DNA from: Photobacterium carnosum | GTDB taxonomy: Bacteria; Pseudomonadota; Gammaproteobacteria; Enterobacterales; Vibrionaceae | Assembly (NCBI RefSeq): GCF_002849605.1 | Contig: NZ_NPIB01000027.1 | Location: forward strand, 1 to 64,000 | Direction: 5' to 3' | DNA length: 64,000 nucleotides | Shown: positions 47,790 through 58,200 of the stretch, in pieces | Position numbering within the stretch: position 1 is the first letter of the stretch | Layout: every line of letters starts with the position of its first letter | Program-made: the position numbers and the translations under genes | The notes under the pieces: model-generated | Told to the model about the DNA's origin: nothing | Database searches by the model: none | Seen by the model: the letters and a program-made list of their open reading frames with translations, nothing else

Positions 47790-48281
47790 ATGGAGATTTG
47801 TCGAAAATTAAATGAAGCTTGTAATAGCGCTTTTGAGGAAGTCTTATCGCAAAGTGGTGAGCGTGTTGAGATCCTAGATTTATCAAAAGTTCTATTTAAG
47901 GAAAATGGTAAGCTAATAACTGGAGGCTTATCACTGGGAATTAAACTCAATACAACTGGGATTTATATCTTGGAGTCACCGACCGGAGAGCTTGTTTATG
48001 TTGGTCAAGGTGGAAAACAAAAGTCAACCCCTCTCAATGATCGCATACTTCAAGAACTTAGGCTTTATACCAAATCTCCTAAAGGTAGCAATGGTGGGAC
48101 TATTAGCAAAAACATACAACAGATAGACAATATCAAGTTCGAAAGTAAAGAACAATGGAGGCTGTTTATTTCAAGTTACAAGTTGAAAATATTGCATTCA
48201 GAAAGTTGGGAAGTTTCAATTAATTTGATAGAAGCTTTTATCATGGAAGCTATCAAGCCTAAATATAATATCAACAAATAG
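47790..48281 (+). CDS. GIY-YIG nuclease-domain protein
   Basis: A 163-residue protein. The GIY strand is GIYILESPTGE (residues 57-67) and the second strand gives YVGQG (70-74) in place of YIG. Then come R85 in LNDRILQEL, GSNGGTISKNIQ, and a C-terminal helix with the metal-binding glutamate (E148 in INLIEAFIMEAIKPKYN). The core residues look intact, so it should cut DNA. Stand-alone proteins of this kind include restriction enzymes and phage-defence nucleases. It has no methylase partner next to it. GGAG lies 9 bp upstream of the ATG. Confidence 0.75.
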   Translation: MEICRKLNEACNSAFEEVLSQSGERVEILDLSKVLFKENGKLITGGLSLGIKLNTTGIYILESPTGELVYVGQGGKQKSTPLNDRILQELRLYTKSPKGSNGGTISKNIQQIDNIKFESKEQWRLFISSYKLKILHSESWEVSINLIEAFIMEAIKPKYNINK

Positions 48282-48341
48282 TTTTATAACAAGATAATCA
48301 ACATGATGCTATTACACTCACCATTCGCGGTTTAGAATATA

Positions 48342-48371
48342 TGAAGTGGTCAAGTAAAACTGGCCACTTCA
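48342..48371. repeat. Solo IS3-type terminal repeat
   Basis: TGAAGTGGTCA...TGGCCACTTCA, nearly the same 30 bp as the end of the IS3-family element at 63551. It probably marks an excised or deleted copy. Confidence 0.5.
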
Positions 48372-48445
48372 AAAGGCTGAAATTTACTAATGTAGTTACT
48401 GATGTTATATAAAAGCGTTTCATCTTAATCAGTTGGTAACCTATC

Positions 48446-48931
48446 TTAACCACGAAAAATGACTCTCTCAACATAATTACCGTTTATATCTCGCCTCTCA
48501 CATCTAGCATCTGTTTGTTTAGTATCTAATATCGGTTTTCGCTTGGGAGCAATCCATTTGCCTCTTAGTAGTAAAATAGCGAGGGAAAAGTCCAAGCGAT
48601 ATATTCTTGACTCAAAGAGCTTCCAGCGGTGAATAATGCTGGCAGCTTCATTATAAGTAAGTATTTGCGGTTGCCCTGTAACGCACTTGATGGCGTTCCT
48701 AAAAGTTGTTGCCTCCCAATTTTTGGGATTTTTATACATATTTCGGATAATCATTTCTGCTTTTTCATGTTCCTCTTTCACCGTTAGAGTACGGGTTTTA
48801 TCTCTTAAGGCCGCTGTTTTCGATGATCCAGTATCAAAACGTTTAATCTGAACAAGATTGGAATTTGATTTTTTTGGGATTGCAATAAATCCCAAAGCTT
48901 CAAGTTGACGTTGAAATTCTGTTTTAGCCAT
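48446..48931 (-). CDS. Hypothetical protein
   Basis: A 161-residue basic, helical protein. It starts MAKTEFQRQLEALGFIAIPK, has a helical core (EEHEKAEMIIRNMYKNPKNWE...) and a basic end. No family is recognised. It is read opposite to the restriction genes. The upstream side (48932-49140) carries the divergent promoter region shared with the gene at 49203. Confidence 0.5.
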   Translation of the reverse strand: MAKTEFQRQLEALGFIAIPKKSNSNLVQIKRFDTGSSKTAALRDKTRTLTVKEEHEKAEMIIRNMYKNPKNWEATTFRNAIKCVTGQPQILTYNEAASIIHRWKLFESRIYRLDFSLAILLLRGKWIAPKRKPILDTKQTDARCERRDINGNYVERVIFRG

Positions 48932-49143
48932 ATATAAATACCATAAATATAATATCTGATGAGTACATCATGTTGCTTTGGCTTCATCAATAATATGCAG
49001 TCACAATTCAATAAAGTTACAAGTCATATGCGATAACATTATAAGAGACTGTTTTTTAATTAAGTTATAAGTGTTTTATTAATTATTGAGGTAGATTTTT
49101 CTATAGATATAAAATTAATCAGTAAAAAATTATAAAAATCAGC

Positions 49144-49172
49144 TTTACACTTATTTGTTGTTTGAGTATATT
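49144..49172 (+). promoter_or_regulatory. Promoter of the methylase-like operon
   Basis: TTTACA (49144-49149), 17-bp spacer, TATATT (49167-49172). It is a good sigma-70 match 31 bp before the ATG at 49203. Confidence 0.6.
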
Positions 49173-49202
49173 AATCCCATCATCACAGAGGGAGACAAGG
49201 GA

Positions 49203-49472
49203 ATGGCTAAGACAAGACACATCAATCAGCGTATGAATCAACGTGGTATCAATGAACAAATGCTCGAAATTGTAAAAATGTTTGGTGTTGATAACGGAGA
49301 TAAGATTTTCCTCAATCGGAAGGGGATTAATGCTGTAGAAAAAGAACTAAAAAGTATCTTAAAACAGATTGATAGAATGAAGTCTCGTGGTGGAATTGTC
49401 TTAGTTGAGTCTTGTGGTTCAGAGATTACGACTTATGGATTAGATAGTTACAATCGTACTCTAGTACATTAA
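49203..49472 (+). CDS. Small basic protein coupled to the methylase-like gene
   Basis: The ATG at 49203 follows AAGGGA; 89 residues. MAKTRHINQRMNQRGINEQML has the 'H..qRm.qRgI' start of DUF4258-like and related small proteins. The middle VDNGDKIFLNRKGINAVEKEL and the end VLVESCGSEITTYG complete a compact alpha-beta fold. It lies 17 bp before the degenerate methylase gene and shares its promoter, so the two likely act together. It might be a toxin-like or adaptor protein; function unknown. Confidence 0.65.
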   Translation: MAKTRHINQRMNQRGINEQMLEIVKMFGVDNGDKIFLNRKGINAVEKELKSILKQIDRMKSRGGIVLVESCGSEITTYGLDSYNRTLVH

Positions 49473-49489
49473 TTTAGAAGGGAAATATC

Positions 49490-51211
49490 GTGAAAAAAGA
49501 ATTGCTATCACTTGTCGAGTCACAACGAGGCTCATTGTCTCCATTATTATTTTCTCAAGTATTTGCTGCAAGCTGTGTGTGGGTGAAATTGGAAAATGAA
49601 AGCACTTTTAGTAATCCAGATTTATTATTCGAAGAGTTTATTTGTAATGAAATATTGTCTAGCTATTTACTTTTAGATTATGAATTCCCGGTTCAAGTAT
49701 CTTGGATTGAAAAACTCAAGTTTTCACTGAACGCACTGTTATCTACTGGGGTTATTAATTATCAAGATTTATCAGATGCCATAATTGAACTAGTTGATCA
49801 ATCTGGTAAATATAGTAGTGAGATTGATATCCCAACTGAAGTGGTAGAACTAGGAGTAAAATTGCTTAATAAAAAAATTTCTACCGTTTACTGTCCGTTT
49901 ACTTCTGGCTATTTATTTGCTCATAAAATTGGTTCATATGACTATGCAGCTTGTGAGACAGCAAATATGACAGATGCTTTTTTTGGTCGAATTCAAACAC
50001 TATTACTTGATCAAAACGTAAATATTGTTGTTTCAGATCCGATTAAAACACCAACGTTAATTGGCGAAGGTGGGCTACAACAATTTGATTCTGCTATTGC
50101 ATTACCTCCATTTGGCGTTAAATATGGAAAAGATGAAATCCATGATATTTGGGGACGATTTCCTGAAAAATCATTAATGGGGGATGTTTATCATTTACGT
50201 CATCTTCTTGCTCATTCTGATTACGTTGTTTGTTTTGTGACAAATGGATTTTTATTTCGTACAGCAGCAGGAGAGAAACAGTTTAAGCAGGATATGATTG
50301 AACATAATTGGCTAAAAGCGGTAATTTCTTTACCGAGTAATTTACTTAGTAATACAAGTATTCCTATCAGTCTTGTTATTTTAGATAAAAATAAATCTGA
50401 TGATTGTGTGACATTTATTGATGCAACTAGTGATCATTTCATTGATAAGGTTAGTCGTGTTAAATACAAACTTATTAATATAGATTCGATTCTAACTATG
50501 GTTGCATCGAATAAAGACTCACAATATTGCAAACATTCTTGTGCTTTAGACATTCAACATAATGATTATAATTTATCTCCATCTCGTTACACAAAAACAC
50601 CAGAAGAGATCGAAGCTGAGTGTTTTTTAAGCCAATTTAAAACATCAAAACTCTCTGATTTAACCGATATTATTAGACCACAAGCAATAAATCATGATGA
50701 AAATGGAACGAATAAGTTTATTGAACACAATTTAACCAGTCTAAATAATTTCGGTCAATTAGTCGGTGAAGGGAAACCAATTTTTGTATCAGCAGAAAAT
50801 ATAAAGAAAGCATTAAAACAAACAATAAAACCCAAAGACGTATTGATTTCATGCCGAGGAGCTGTTGGTCGAATAGCTTTGGTTGATAGTGAGATTAAAG
50901 AAAATATATTAGCTAGTCAGGCGTTTGCTATTGTTCGAATAAAACCAGATGTAGAAGGAATTACTAGTGAATCCCTTTATCAATATTTAATATCAAAACA
51001 TGGGCAAGTAATGCTATCTGTTTATGTGACAGGCACTACTGCACAAATGCTTAATGCTAAAGATTTAGGGGATATTGATATTCCTTTATTTAAGCAAGAT
51101 AAATTAGATGAGTTGTACTCTATTCGTATACAAACGATCAATTATCAGAAAAAAATAAGTCAGATAAAAGATGAGATTATTAATCTTAATTCCAATTGGG
51201 TTAATAGTTAA
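49490..51211 (+). CDS. Degenerate N6-adenine methylase fused to an HsdS-type recognition domain
   Basis: A 573-residue protein whose middle aligns by motif with HsdM. The SAM-binding site reads VYCPFTSG at 133-140 in place of VYDPAMGSGG, and the catalytic NPPF becomes LPPF at 205-208 (FDSAIALPPF). Both changes remove residues needed for methyl transfer. After FVTNGFLFRTAAGEKQFKQ and LPSNLLSNTSIPISLVIL, still recognisable methylase parts, the last third (about 380-573) is an HsdS-like recognition domain: VLISCRGAVGRIALV, AQMLNAKDLGDIDIPL and a coiled-coil end. It seems to be a DNA-reading protein without methylation. It lies directly before a complete type I system, 89 bp upstream of hsdM. Confidence 0.8.
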   Translation: MKKELLSLVESQRGSLSPLLFSQVFAASCVWVKLENESTFSNPDLLFEEFICNEILSSYLLLDYEFPVQVSWIEKLKFSLNALLSTGVINYQDLSDAIIELVDQSGKYSSEIDIPTEVVELGVKLLNKKISTVYCPFTSGYLFAHKIGSYDYAACETANMTDAFFGRIQTLLLDQNVNIVVSDPIKTPTLIGEGGLQQFDSAIALPPFGVKYGKDEIHDIWGRFPEKSLMGDVYHLRHLLAHSDYVVCFVTNGFLFRTAAGEKQFKQDMIEHNWLKAVISLPSNLLSNTSIPISLVILDKNKSDDCVTFIDATSDHFIDKVSRVKYKLINIDSILTMVASNKDSQYCKHSCALDIQHNDYNLSPSRYTKTPEEIEAECFLSQFKTSKLSDLTDIIRPQAINHDENGTNKFIEHNLTSLNNFGQLVGEGKPIFVSAENIKKALKQTIKPKDVLISCRGAVGRIALVDSEIKENILASQAFAIVRIKPDVEGITSESLYQYLISKHGQVMLSVYVTGTTAQMLNAKDLGDIDIPLFKQDKLDELYSIRIQTINYQKKISQIKDEIINLNSNWVNS

Positions 51212-51252
51212 TATTATTTTTTATCTGAATAACAGACTTAAATAGCTTTATG

Positions 51253-51270
51253 TGGTGCATAGTGGTGCAT
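51253..51270. promoter_or_regulatory. Direct repeat TGGTGCAT upstream of hsdM
   Basis: TGGTGCAT occurs twice, 10 bp apart (51253-51260 and 51263-51270), 30 bp before hsdM. Same-face spacing suggests a regulatory protein site in the 89-bp gap. Confidence 0.35.
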
Positions 51271-51300
51271 AATGTCATATAAAAATCAAAAGAGATCCTT

Positions 51301-53004
51301 ATGAAACAAACAGAGCAACAATTCTTAAAAGAGCTAGAAAACAAGCTCTGGACAGCCGCAGACAAGCTACGTTCATCGCTTGATGCCTCACAATACAAAC
51401 ACGCTGTACTTGGCTTAATCTTCGTTAAATATGTTTCTGATGCATTTAAACTACGCCAAGAAGAAATCAAAGCAGACCTAGCTAATCCTCAACATGAATA
51501 TTACCTAGATCCTGCTGATTTTTCAGAAGAAGAGTTAGCGGCTGAAATCGCTATTGAGCTTGAGCAACGTGATTATTACACTGAGAAGAATGTGTTCTGG
51601 TTACCGATTGAGTCACGTTGGCAGTTCTTGCAAGACAATGGCCCTGTTGTTATTGGTGGTGCCGATCTCGATATTGGTGGAAAAACTAAGAAGATCACCT
51701 CTGTAGGTCACTTAATCGATAACGCGCTTGAGGCTATTGAACGTGATAATACAAAGATTAAAGGTGCACTTAACAAGTCATACTCTGGCTTACAAATTGA
51801 CCAAGCTAAGTTAAATGAGCTGATTAACTTAATTGCGACTATTCCGTTTATTCATGCTGATCTAAACAGTAAAGATATTCTTGGTCACGTATACGAATAC
51901 ATGTTGGGTCAATTTGCGCTTGCTGAGGGTAAAAAAGGTGGTCAGTTTTATACTCCTGCCTCTATCGTAACCCTAATTGTTGAAATGATTGAACCGTTTG
52001 AAGGTCGTGTGTATGACCCTGCGATGGGTTCTGGCGGTTTCTTTGTGCAATCAGATAAGTTTATCGAGCGTTATGCGGGTAAAAATGAGATTGATCCAAT
52101 CACTCAAAAGCGAAAGATTTCGATTTACGGTCAGGAATACAACCACACCACATGGCAGCTTGCTGCAATGAACATGGCTATTCGTGGTTTAGATTATGAT
52201 TTTGGTAAAGAGCCTGCAAGTACCTACACTAACGTTCAGCACCCTGATTTACGTGCTGATTTCATCATGGCGAACCCACCATTCAACATGAAAGAGTGGA
52301 ATACGGGTGTTGATGATAACGATCCACGTTTCAAATACGGTCAGCCGCCAGCCAATAACGCTAACTTTGCGTGGATGCAGCACATGCTTCATCACTTGTC
52401 TGCTGATGGCTCTCAAGCACTGTTATTAGCTAACGGTTCTATGAGTTCAACCACCAACAACGAAGGTACTATTCGTCAGGCACTAATCGAGAATGATTTG
52501 ATTGAATGTATGGTGGCACTACCGGGTCAATTGTTTACCAACACCCAGATCCCTGCATGTATTTGGTTCTTAACCAAGAATAAAACAGCTCGCACCGATA
52601 AAGCGGGACGTAAACTACGTGCTCGTAAAGGTGAAGTGCTGTTTATTGATGCGCGTAACCTTGGCTACATGAAAGATCGTGTTCTGCGTGACTTTAGCTT
52701 TGATGATATTCAGAAAGTAGCCGACTTATATCATGCATGGAAAACAGGCGTAGAAGTCAATGGCATCGCTTACGAAGACCAAGCAGGTTTTTGTAAATCA
52801 GCAACGCTAGAAGAAATCACTAAGCATGATTTTGTGCTGACTCCGGGGCGTTATGTTGGCGCAACTGAAGAGCTAGACGACGGCATTCCATTTGGTGATA
52901 AGATGGCAACGCTAACCGCTAAGTTGAGTGAGCAGTTTGCGGAGTCAGCAACGCTAGAAGCTGAGATTAAGAAGAACCTAGTGGGGTTAGGTTATGAGCT
53001 TTGA
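51301..53004 (+). CDS. hsdM: Type I restriction-modification methylase subunit HsdM
   Basis: A 567-residue N6-adenine methyltransferase. The N-terminal HsdM domain has FLKELENKLWTAADKLRSSL and YKHAVLGLIFVKYVSDAF. SAM motif VYDPAMGSGGF is at 237-247 and the catalytic NPPF at 325-328. The C-terminal helical part contacts HsdS. All catalytic residues are present. RBS is weak (AGAGATCC). Its stop overlaps the hsdS ATG by 11 bp. With HsdS it methylates the host sites, and with HsdR it forms the restriction complex. Confidence 0.97.
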   Translation: MKQTEQQFLKELENKLWTAADKLRSSLDASQYKHAVLGLIFVKYVSDAFKLRQEEIKADLANPQHEYYLDPADFSEEELAAEIAIELEQRDYYTEKNVFWLPIESRWQFLQDNGPVVIGGADLDIGGKTKKITSVGHLIDNALEAIERDNTKIKGALNKSYSGLQIDQAKLNELINLIATIPFIHADLNSKDILGHVYEYMLGQFALAEGKKGGQFYTPASIVTLIVEMIEPFEGRVYDPAMGSGGFFVQSDKFIERYAGKNEIDPITQKRKISIYGQEYNHTTWQLAAMNMAIRGLDYDFGKEPASTYTNVQHPDLRADFIMANPPFNMKEWNTGVDDNDPRFKYGQPPANNANFAWMQHMLHHLSADGSQALLLANGSMSSTTNNEGTIRQALIENDLIECMVALPGQLFTNTQIPACIWFLTKNKTARTDKAGRKLRARKGEVLFIDARNLGYMKDRVLRDFSFDDIQKVADLYHAWKTGVEVNGIAYEDQAGFCKSATLEEITKHDFVLTPGRYVGATEELDDGIPFGDKMATLTAKLSEQFAESATLEAEIKKNLVGLGYEL

Positions 53005-54328
53005 AGTTAAATCAATAGGGGAAGTATGTTCTGTCGGCGACGGCGCTCACAGTAAAGTGACAAGAGTTGACGAAGGCATCCCCTATCTTACGTCTAAGAA
53101 TATTGGTCAAGGTTTTTTAAAGTTAGATAAATTAGATTACATATCCGAAGAGTCTTTTGAAAAGTTGTTTTCGAAAGATAGCAAAGCAACAAGGCGACCT
53201 CAGGCGGGTGATGTATTATTTGGCATCATCGGTTCTTTTGGTAATACATATTTATATAAAAAATCTGATTTCTTTGGTTTTTCTAGTTCTATAGGGATAT
53301 TAAGACCTGATCCGGAACTGCTTGATTCAGAGTTTTTATATTATGTGGTGAGTAGCAAAAAGTTTAGGGACAACCACGCCAACCACAACTCAGGTTCAGT
53401 ACAGGGGTATACAAATATACCTACAGTCAAAGGACTTGCTATTCCAGTTCCGTCACTCATAGTTCAAAAACGAATTGCGAACATACTGAAATCGTTAGAT
53501 CGAAAAATTACTGTCAATCAACAAACTAACCAAACCCTAGAACAAATGGCGCAAGCCATCTTCAAGTCGTGGTTTGTCGATTTCGATCCTGTTAAAGCCA
53601 AAATGAATGGCGAGCAACCAGAGGGTATGGATGCGGCTACTGCCTCGCTATTCCCAGAAAAGCTAGTTGAGTCTGAGTTAGGTTTGATTCCTGATGGGTG
53701 GTTGGTAGATCAAATTGGTGCTCATGTTGATGTAACTAAGGGAAAGTCATATAAGAGTGTAGAGCTTCAAGAATCTACTACAGCCCTGGTTACATTGAAG
53801 TCATTCAAGCGTGGTGGAGGCTACAGAATGGATGGCCTCAAAGAATACACTGGTACTTATAAGCCACAACAAGTGATTAAAGCCGGTGAGTTAGTTATGT
53901 CTTTGACTGATGTTACACAAGCAGCTGAAATTATAGGAAAACCAGCATTAGTTATTGATGCTCCACAATATGACACTTTAGTTGCATCACTTGACGTTGC
54001 GATTCTTCGCCCGAAAGAAAGCACTGCAAAGCAGTATTATTATGGACTAATGAGTACGTATCGTTTTCATCGCTACGCTGAAAGTTTTGCTACAGGGACA
54101 ACAGTATTACACTTATCGTCCAAGGGAATTACAACATTTAAGTATGCTTGCCCAAGTGCAGAATTAGTTAAAAAATACAACGAATTTGCGACACCAATTT
54201 TCGATAAGATTCAGGCTAATATTTTGGAATCTCAAGAACTCGCGAAACTTCGTGATTTGCTACTTCCTAAATTGCTTTCCGGCGAAATCGAGTTAGGGAC
54301 AAGCGAAGAATTGGTTGAGGCAATCTAA
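52994..54328 (+). CDS. hsdS: Type I restriction specificity subunit HsdS
   Basis: A 444-residue protein with two target-recognition domains (about 1-150 and 225-390), each followed by a conserved helical spacer. The first spacer contains KRIANILKSLDRKITVNQQTN and IFKSWFVDFDPV, and the second LAKLRDLLLPKLLSGEI. It decides the bipartite DNA target. It overlaps hsdM by 11 bp and touches the next gene by one base (TAATG). Confidence 0.96.
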   Translation: MSFEVKSIGEVCSVGDGAHSKVTRVDEGIPYLTSKNIGQGFLKLDKLDYISEESFEKLFSKDSKATRRPQAGDVLFGIIGSFGNTYLYKKSDFFGFSSSIGILRPDPELLDSEFLYYVVSSKKFRDNHANHNSGSVQGYTNIPTVKGLAIPVPSLIVQKRIANILKSLDRKITVNQQTNQTLEQMAQAIFKSWFVDFDPVKAKMNGEQPEGMDAATASLFPEKLVESELGLIPDGWLVDQIGAHVDVTKGKSYKSVELQESTTALVTLKSFKRGGGYRMDGLKEYTGTYKPQQVIKAGELVMSLTDVTQAAEIIGKPALVIDAPQYDTLVASLDVAILRPKESTAKQYYYGLMSTYRFHRYAESFATGTTVLHLSSKGITTFKYACPSAELVKKYNEFATPIFDKIQANILESQELAKLRDLLLPKLLSGEIELGTSEELVEAI

Positions 54329-55263
54329 TGGCTACCCGAGTAGAAATGATTATAGAAACGCTTAAGGCGCATCCTGAGCAAAAATTTACTGCTCGGGATT
54401 TAGCTAAAGTGTTTATTGAACGCTATCCAAATGAAATGGCAGAAAAGCAATCCAACCCAAGATATGACACTACTGAAAAGCTAATCGCACAACTTGCGGC
54501 TGAAATCGGTGGTGAACGCACAGTCGCGGCAAAAAAAGCTTGTCCGAATGTGGTAACACGAGATAAACCAAGACCTCGCATTTATTTTTGGGATGAGAAT
54601 CCCGCGCACGAAACTGTTGATTTGCAGACGGATAGTGAGGATTTAGGTGTTCCTTATGTGAATATGCCTTTCGTTGTTCAAAATTTTAAGGAGCATGATT
54701 TATATCCATTGCTGATAGAGTTTTTGAATAAAGATCTTGGGTTGTATTGTCAGCGTATTGATGAGCGAAAATCGAAAAATTTACATGGAAATGGTGGGAA
54801 TCACTGGTTACATCCTGATGTGGTAGCGCTTGAGCCTCTTGATCAAGGCTGGAATGAAATTGTGCGCAGTTGTGTGCGTAGTGGCAATCATAGCTCGGTT
54901 CGTTTGTGGTCATTTGAAGTCAAAAAGCATCTGACAAAAGGAAACGTGCGCAAATACTTCTTCCAAGCCGTTTCAAACTCTAGTTGGGCTAATTTTAGTT
55001 ACTTGGTTGCAACAGGATTAAATAGTGATGTTGAAGCAGAACTTCAAATGCTATCGAGCTTACATGGTATTGGTGTGCTTATTCTCGATACTGAGTCTCT
55101 ATTTGATAGCCAAATACTCATACCAGCCCAAGAGCGCAATAATGTAGATTGGCAGTCGGTTAATAGGATCGTCGCGGAGAACAGCGATTTTCATCACTAC
55201 ATCGAACAGGTCGGGATCTATAACCAGACGGGTCGTTTGATTCAAAGTGCTTGGAATAAATAA
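54328..55263 (+). CDS. HrgA/COG2958-like protein, possible PD-(D/E)XK nuclease
   Basis: A 311-residue protein between hsdS and hsdR. Residues 1-85 look like a winged-helix domain (VEMIIETLKAHPEQKFTARDLAKVF). Then comes the COG2958/HrgA-type domain: EHDLYPLLIEFLNKDLGLYCQRIDERKSKN, HWLHPDVVALE, LWSFEVKKHL, KYFFQAVSNSSWANFSYLVA. The order D164 ... E197-x-K199 suggests a PD-(D/E)XK nuclease centre. HrgA proteins occur beside restriction systems, with unknown role. The one-base overlap with hsdS shows it is made with the R-M enzymes. Confidence 0.75.
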   Translation: MATRVEMIIETLKAHPEQKFTARDLAKVFIERYPNEMAEKQSNPRYDTTEKLIAQLAAEIGGERTVAAKKACPNVVTRDKPRPRIYFWDENPAHETVDLQTDSEDLGVPYVNMPFVVQNFKEHDLYPLLIEFLNKDLGLYCQRIDERKSKNLHGNGGNHWLHPDVVALEPLDQGWNEIVRSCVRSGNHSSVRLWSFEVKKHLTKGNVRKYFFQAVSNSSWANFSYLVATGLNSDVEAELQMLSSLHGIGVLILDTESLFDSQILIPAQERNNVDWQSVNRIVAENSDFHHYIEQVGIYNQTGRLIQSAWNK

Positions 55264-55274
55264 TAAGGAAAATA

Positions 55275-58200
55275 GTGGTCATGATCACTGAAGACCAACT
55301 AGAACAACTTTGCCTTGATTGGTTTGCAGACCAAGGCTATCTATACAAAAATGGTTACGATATTGCCCCTGATGGTGATACACCAGAGCGTGATGATTAC
55401 CATCAAGTCATATTAAAGCAACGCTTACTTGAACGCTTAGAAATCCTCAATCCAGATTTACCGTCTGATTGCCTAAGTGTGGTTGTAAATACTGTCAGTA
55501 CGCCTGATACGCCTGTACTGATTAAAAGCAACCAAGCTTTCCATAAGTACCTGATTGAAGGTGTGCCTGTTGAATACAGCGTGTTTGAGGATGGTGAAAC
55601 CAAGACTAAGCATACTCATGCTCGATTAATGGATTTTAACGAACCTGATAACAACGAGTTTTTGGTGGTGAATCAATTCACCATTACAGGTAAAAAAGGC
55701 AATCGACGCCCAGATGTAGTGGTATTTATTAATGGTTTGCCTATATCTGTGATTGAACTGAAAAATCCTGCCGATGAACATGCTGATATTTGGAATGCGT
55801 ATAACCAACTTCAAACCTACAAAGAAGAAATCTCCGATCTGTTTGTGTTTAATGAAGCTTTGGTTGTCAGTGATGGTTGGACAGCGCGTGTCGGTTCTCT
55901 AACGGCGAATAAAGAACGTTTCTTACCATGGAAAACCGTAACCGGTGAAGATGACAAGCCATTGCTAGAGTTTCAGTTAGAAACCATGGTTCGCGGCTTT
56001 TTCAAACCTGATTTACTGCTTGATTACATCCGCTATTTTATTTTGTTTGAAACTGACCACGACAGTATTATTAAGAAGATTGCGGGTTATCACCAATTCC
56101 ATGCCGTTCGTGCGGCAGTAGAAGCCACAGTGAAAGCTAAACAGGCTGATGCTGATCTGCCTATGGTGGCTGAAAGAATGGGAAAGTATCAAGTTCAGGC
56201 GACTAAGGGACTAGATAAGATCAAAGCCGGTAGCGGTAAAGCTGGCGTAGTTTGGCATACTCAAGGCAGTGGTAAGAGTATTTCAATGGTGTGTTACGCC
56301 AGTAAACTGCTGCAACAGCCTGCGATGAATAACCCAACCATTGTTGTTGTAACCGATCGAAATGATTTAGATAGCCAACTGTTTAATACTTTTGGTATGG
56401 CGAGTGGCACATTAAAGCAGATCCCTCAGCAAGCAGATGATCGAGATGAATTACGTGAACTGCTATTAGGTCGTCAATCTGGCGGGATTATTTTTACCAC
56501 GATTCAGAAATTTGCGTTATTAGCAGAAGAAACAGAGCATCCTATTTTATCTGAACGTGCCAATATTGTTGTGGTATCAGATGAAGCGCACCGTAGTCAA
56601 TATGGTAATAAATCTAAGTTAGTTCCAGTAAAAGATGCTGACGGTAATATCACGGGTTCTAAGTATGTGTTTGGGTATTCCAAATACATGCGTGATGCGT
56701 TGCCTAATGCGTCTTTTATTGGTTTTACAGGCACACCTATTGCTATGGATGATAAAGACACCCGTGGCGTATTTGGTGAGTATGTTTCTGTTTACGATAT
56801 TCAAGATGCTGTCGATGATGGTGCAACAGTACCCATCTATTATGAATCTCGCTTAGCAAAATTAAACATCAACCAAGATGAAATTGAAGAACTTAATGAT
56901 CTGGTTGACGACGAAATCAGCGAGGAAGATGAAACTGATACTCGTGAGAAAATCAAATCGCAATGGGCAACACTAGAAAAGTTGGTTGGTTCTGAACCTC
57001 GTATAGCTCAAGTGGCACAAGATTTGGTTACGCATTTCACCACTCGTACTGAAACATTTTCCGGCAAAGCTATGATTGTGGCGATGAGCCGAGAGATTTG
57101 TGTTGATCTGTATAACGCAATTGTTGCAATTAAACCTGAATGGCATCATGACGATCCTGATAAGGGCGCAATTAAAATCGTGATGACAGGATCAGCGTCT
57201 GATAAGGCGAAGATGCAGCCCCACATTCATGATAAAAAGACTAAAAAGCTATTTGAGAAACGTTATAAAGACACTAACGATGAACTAAAGTTGGTGATTG
57301 TACGTGATATGTGGCTAACAGGTTTTGATGCACCATGTTGCCATACCATGTATATCGACAAACCAATGAAAGGTCATAACTTAATGCAGGCAATTGCCCG
57401 GGTTAACCGTGTTTTCAAAGATAAACCCGGTGGTTTAGTTGTTGATTATATTGGTATTGCGAGTGAGCTTAAAAAAGCCCTTAAAACCTATACCACCAGT
57501 CAAGGTAAAGGACAGCCAACCGTCGATACCGCCGAAGCCTTTGCTGTATTAATGGAAAAAATTGATATAGTTCGTGGAATGTTTGCAACGCCAGTCGATG
57601 GGAATGTATTTAACTATCGACCTGATTTTGAAACCAATGCTTTGCGTTTGCTACCGGGAGCAGTAAATCATTTATCAGGTTTATCGCATACCAATAGTAA
57701 TGGTAAAGAAGAACGTGATGGTAAGCGTCGTTTCTTAGATGTGATGGCGGCGATGACCAAAGCTTTTTCACTTTGTAATACGATGGATGAGACTCAAGGT
57801 TATAAGAACGAAATAGCCTTTTACTCTGCGATTAAGACGGCATTTGTTAAACACTCAACGGTTGATAAAAAACGCAGTGACGAACAGCGGAATAGTGCAC
57901 TAAAGCTGATTTTGGATAACGCCATTATTGCTGATGGTGTGGATGATATCTTCTCTATGGTTGGGCTTGATAAACCCAATATTGGTTTACTTTCTGATGA
58001 GTTCTTGGAAGACATGAAGAACATGAAAGAGAAAAACCTTGCAGTTGAACTACTTGAAAAGCTTTTGCGTGATGAAGTTAAAGCACGAATGAAGAATGAC
58101 GTAGTTCAAGAGAAGAAATATTCAGATCGCATCATGGCAACACTGCAAAAGTATCATAACCGTAGTATTGAAACGGCTCAGGTAATCGAAGAACTGATCA

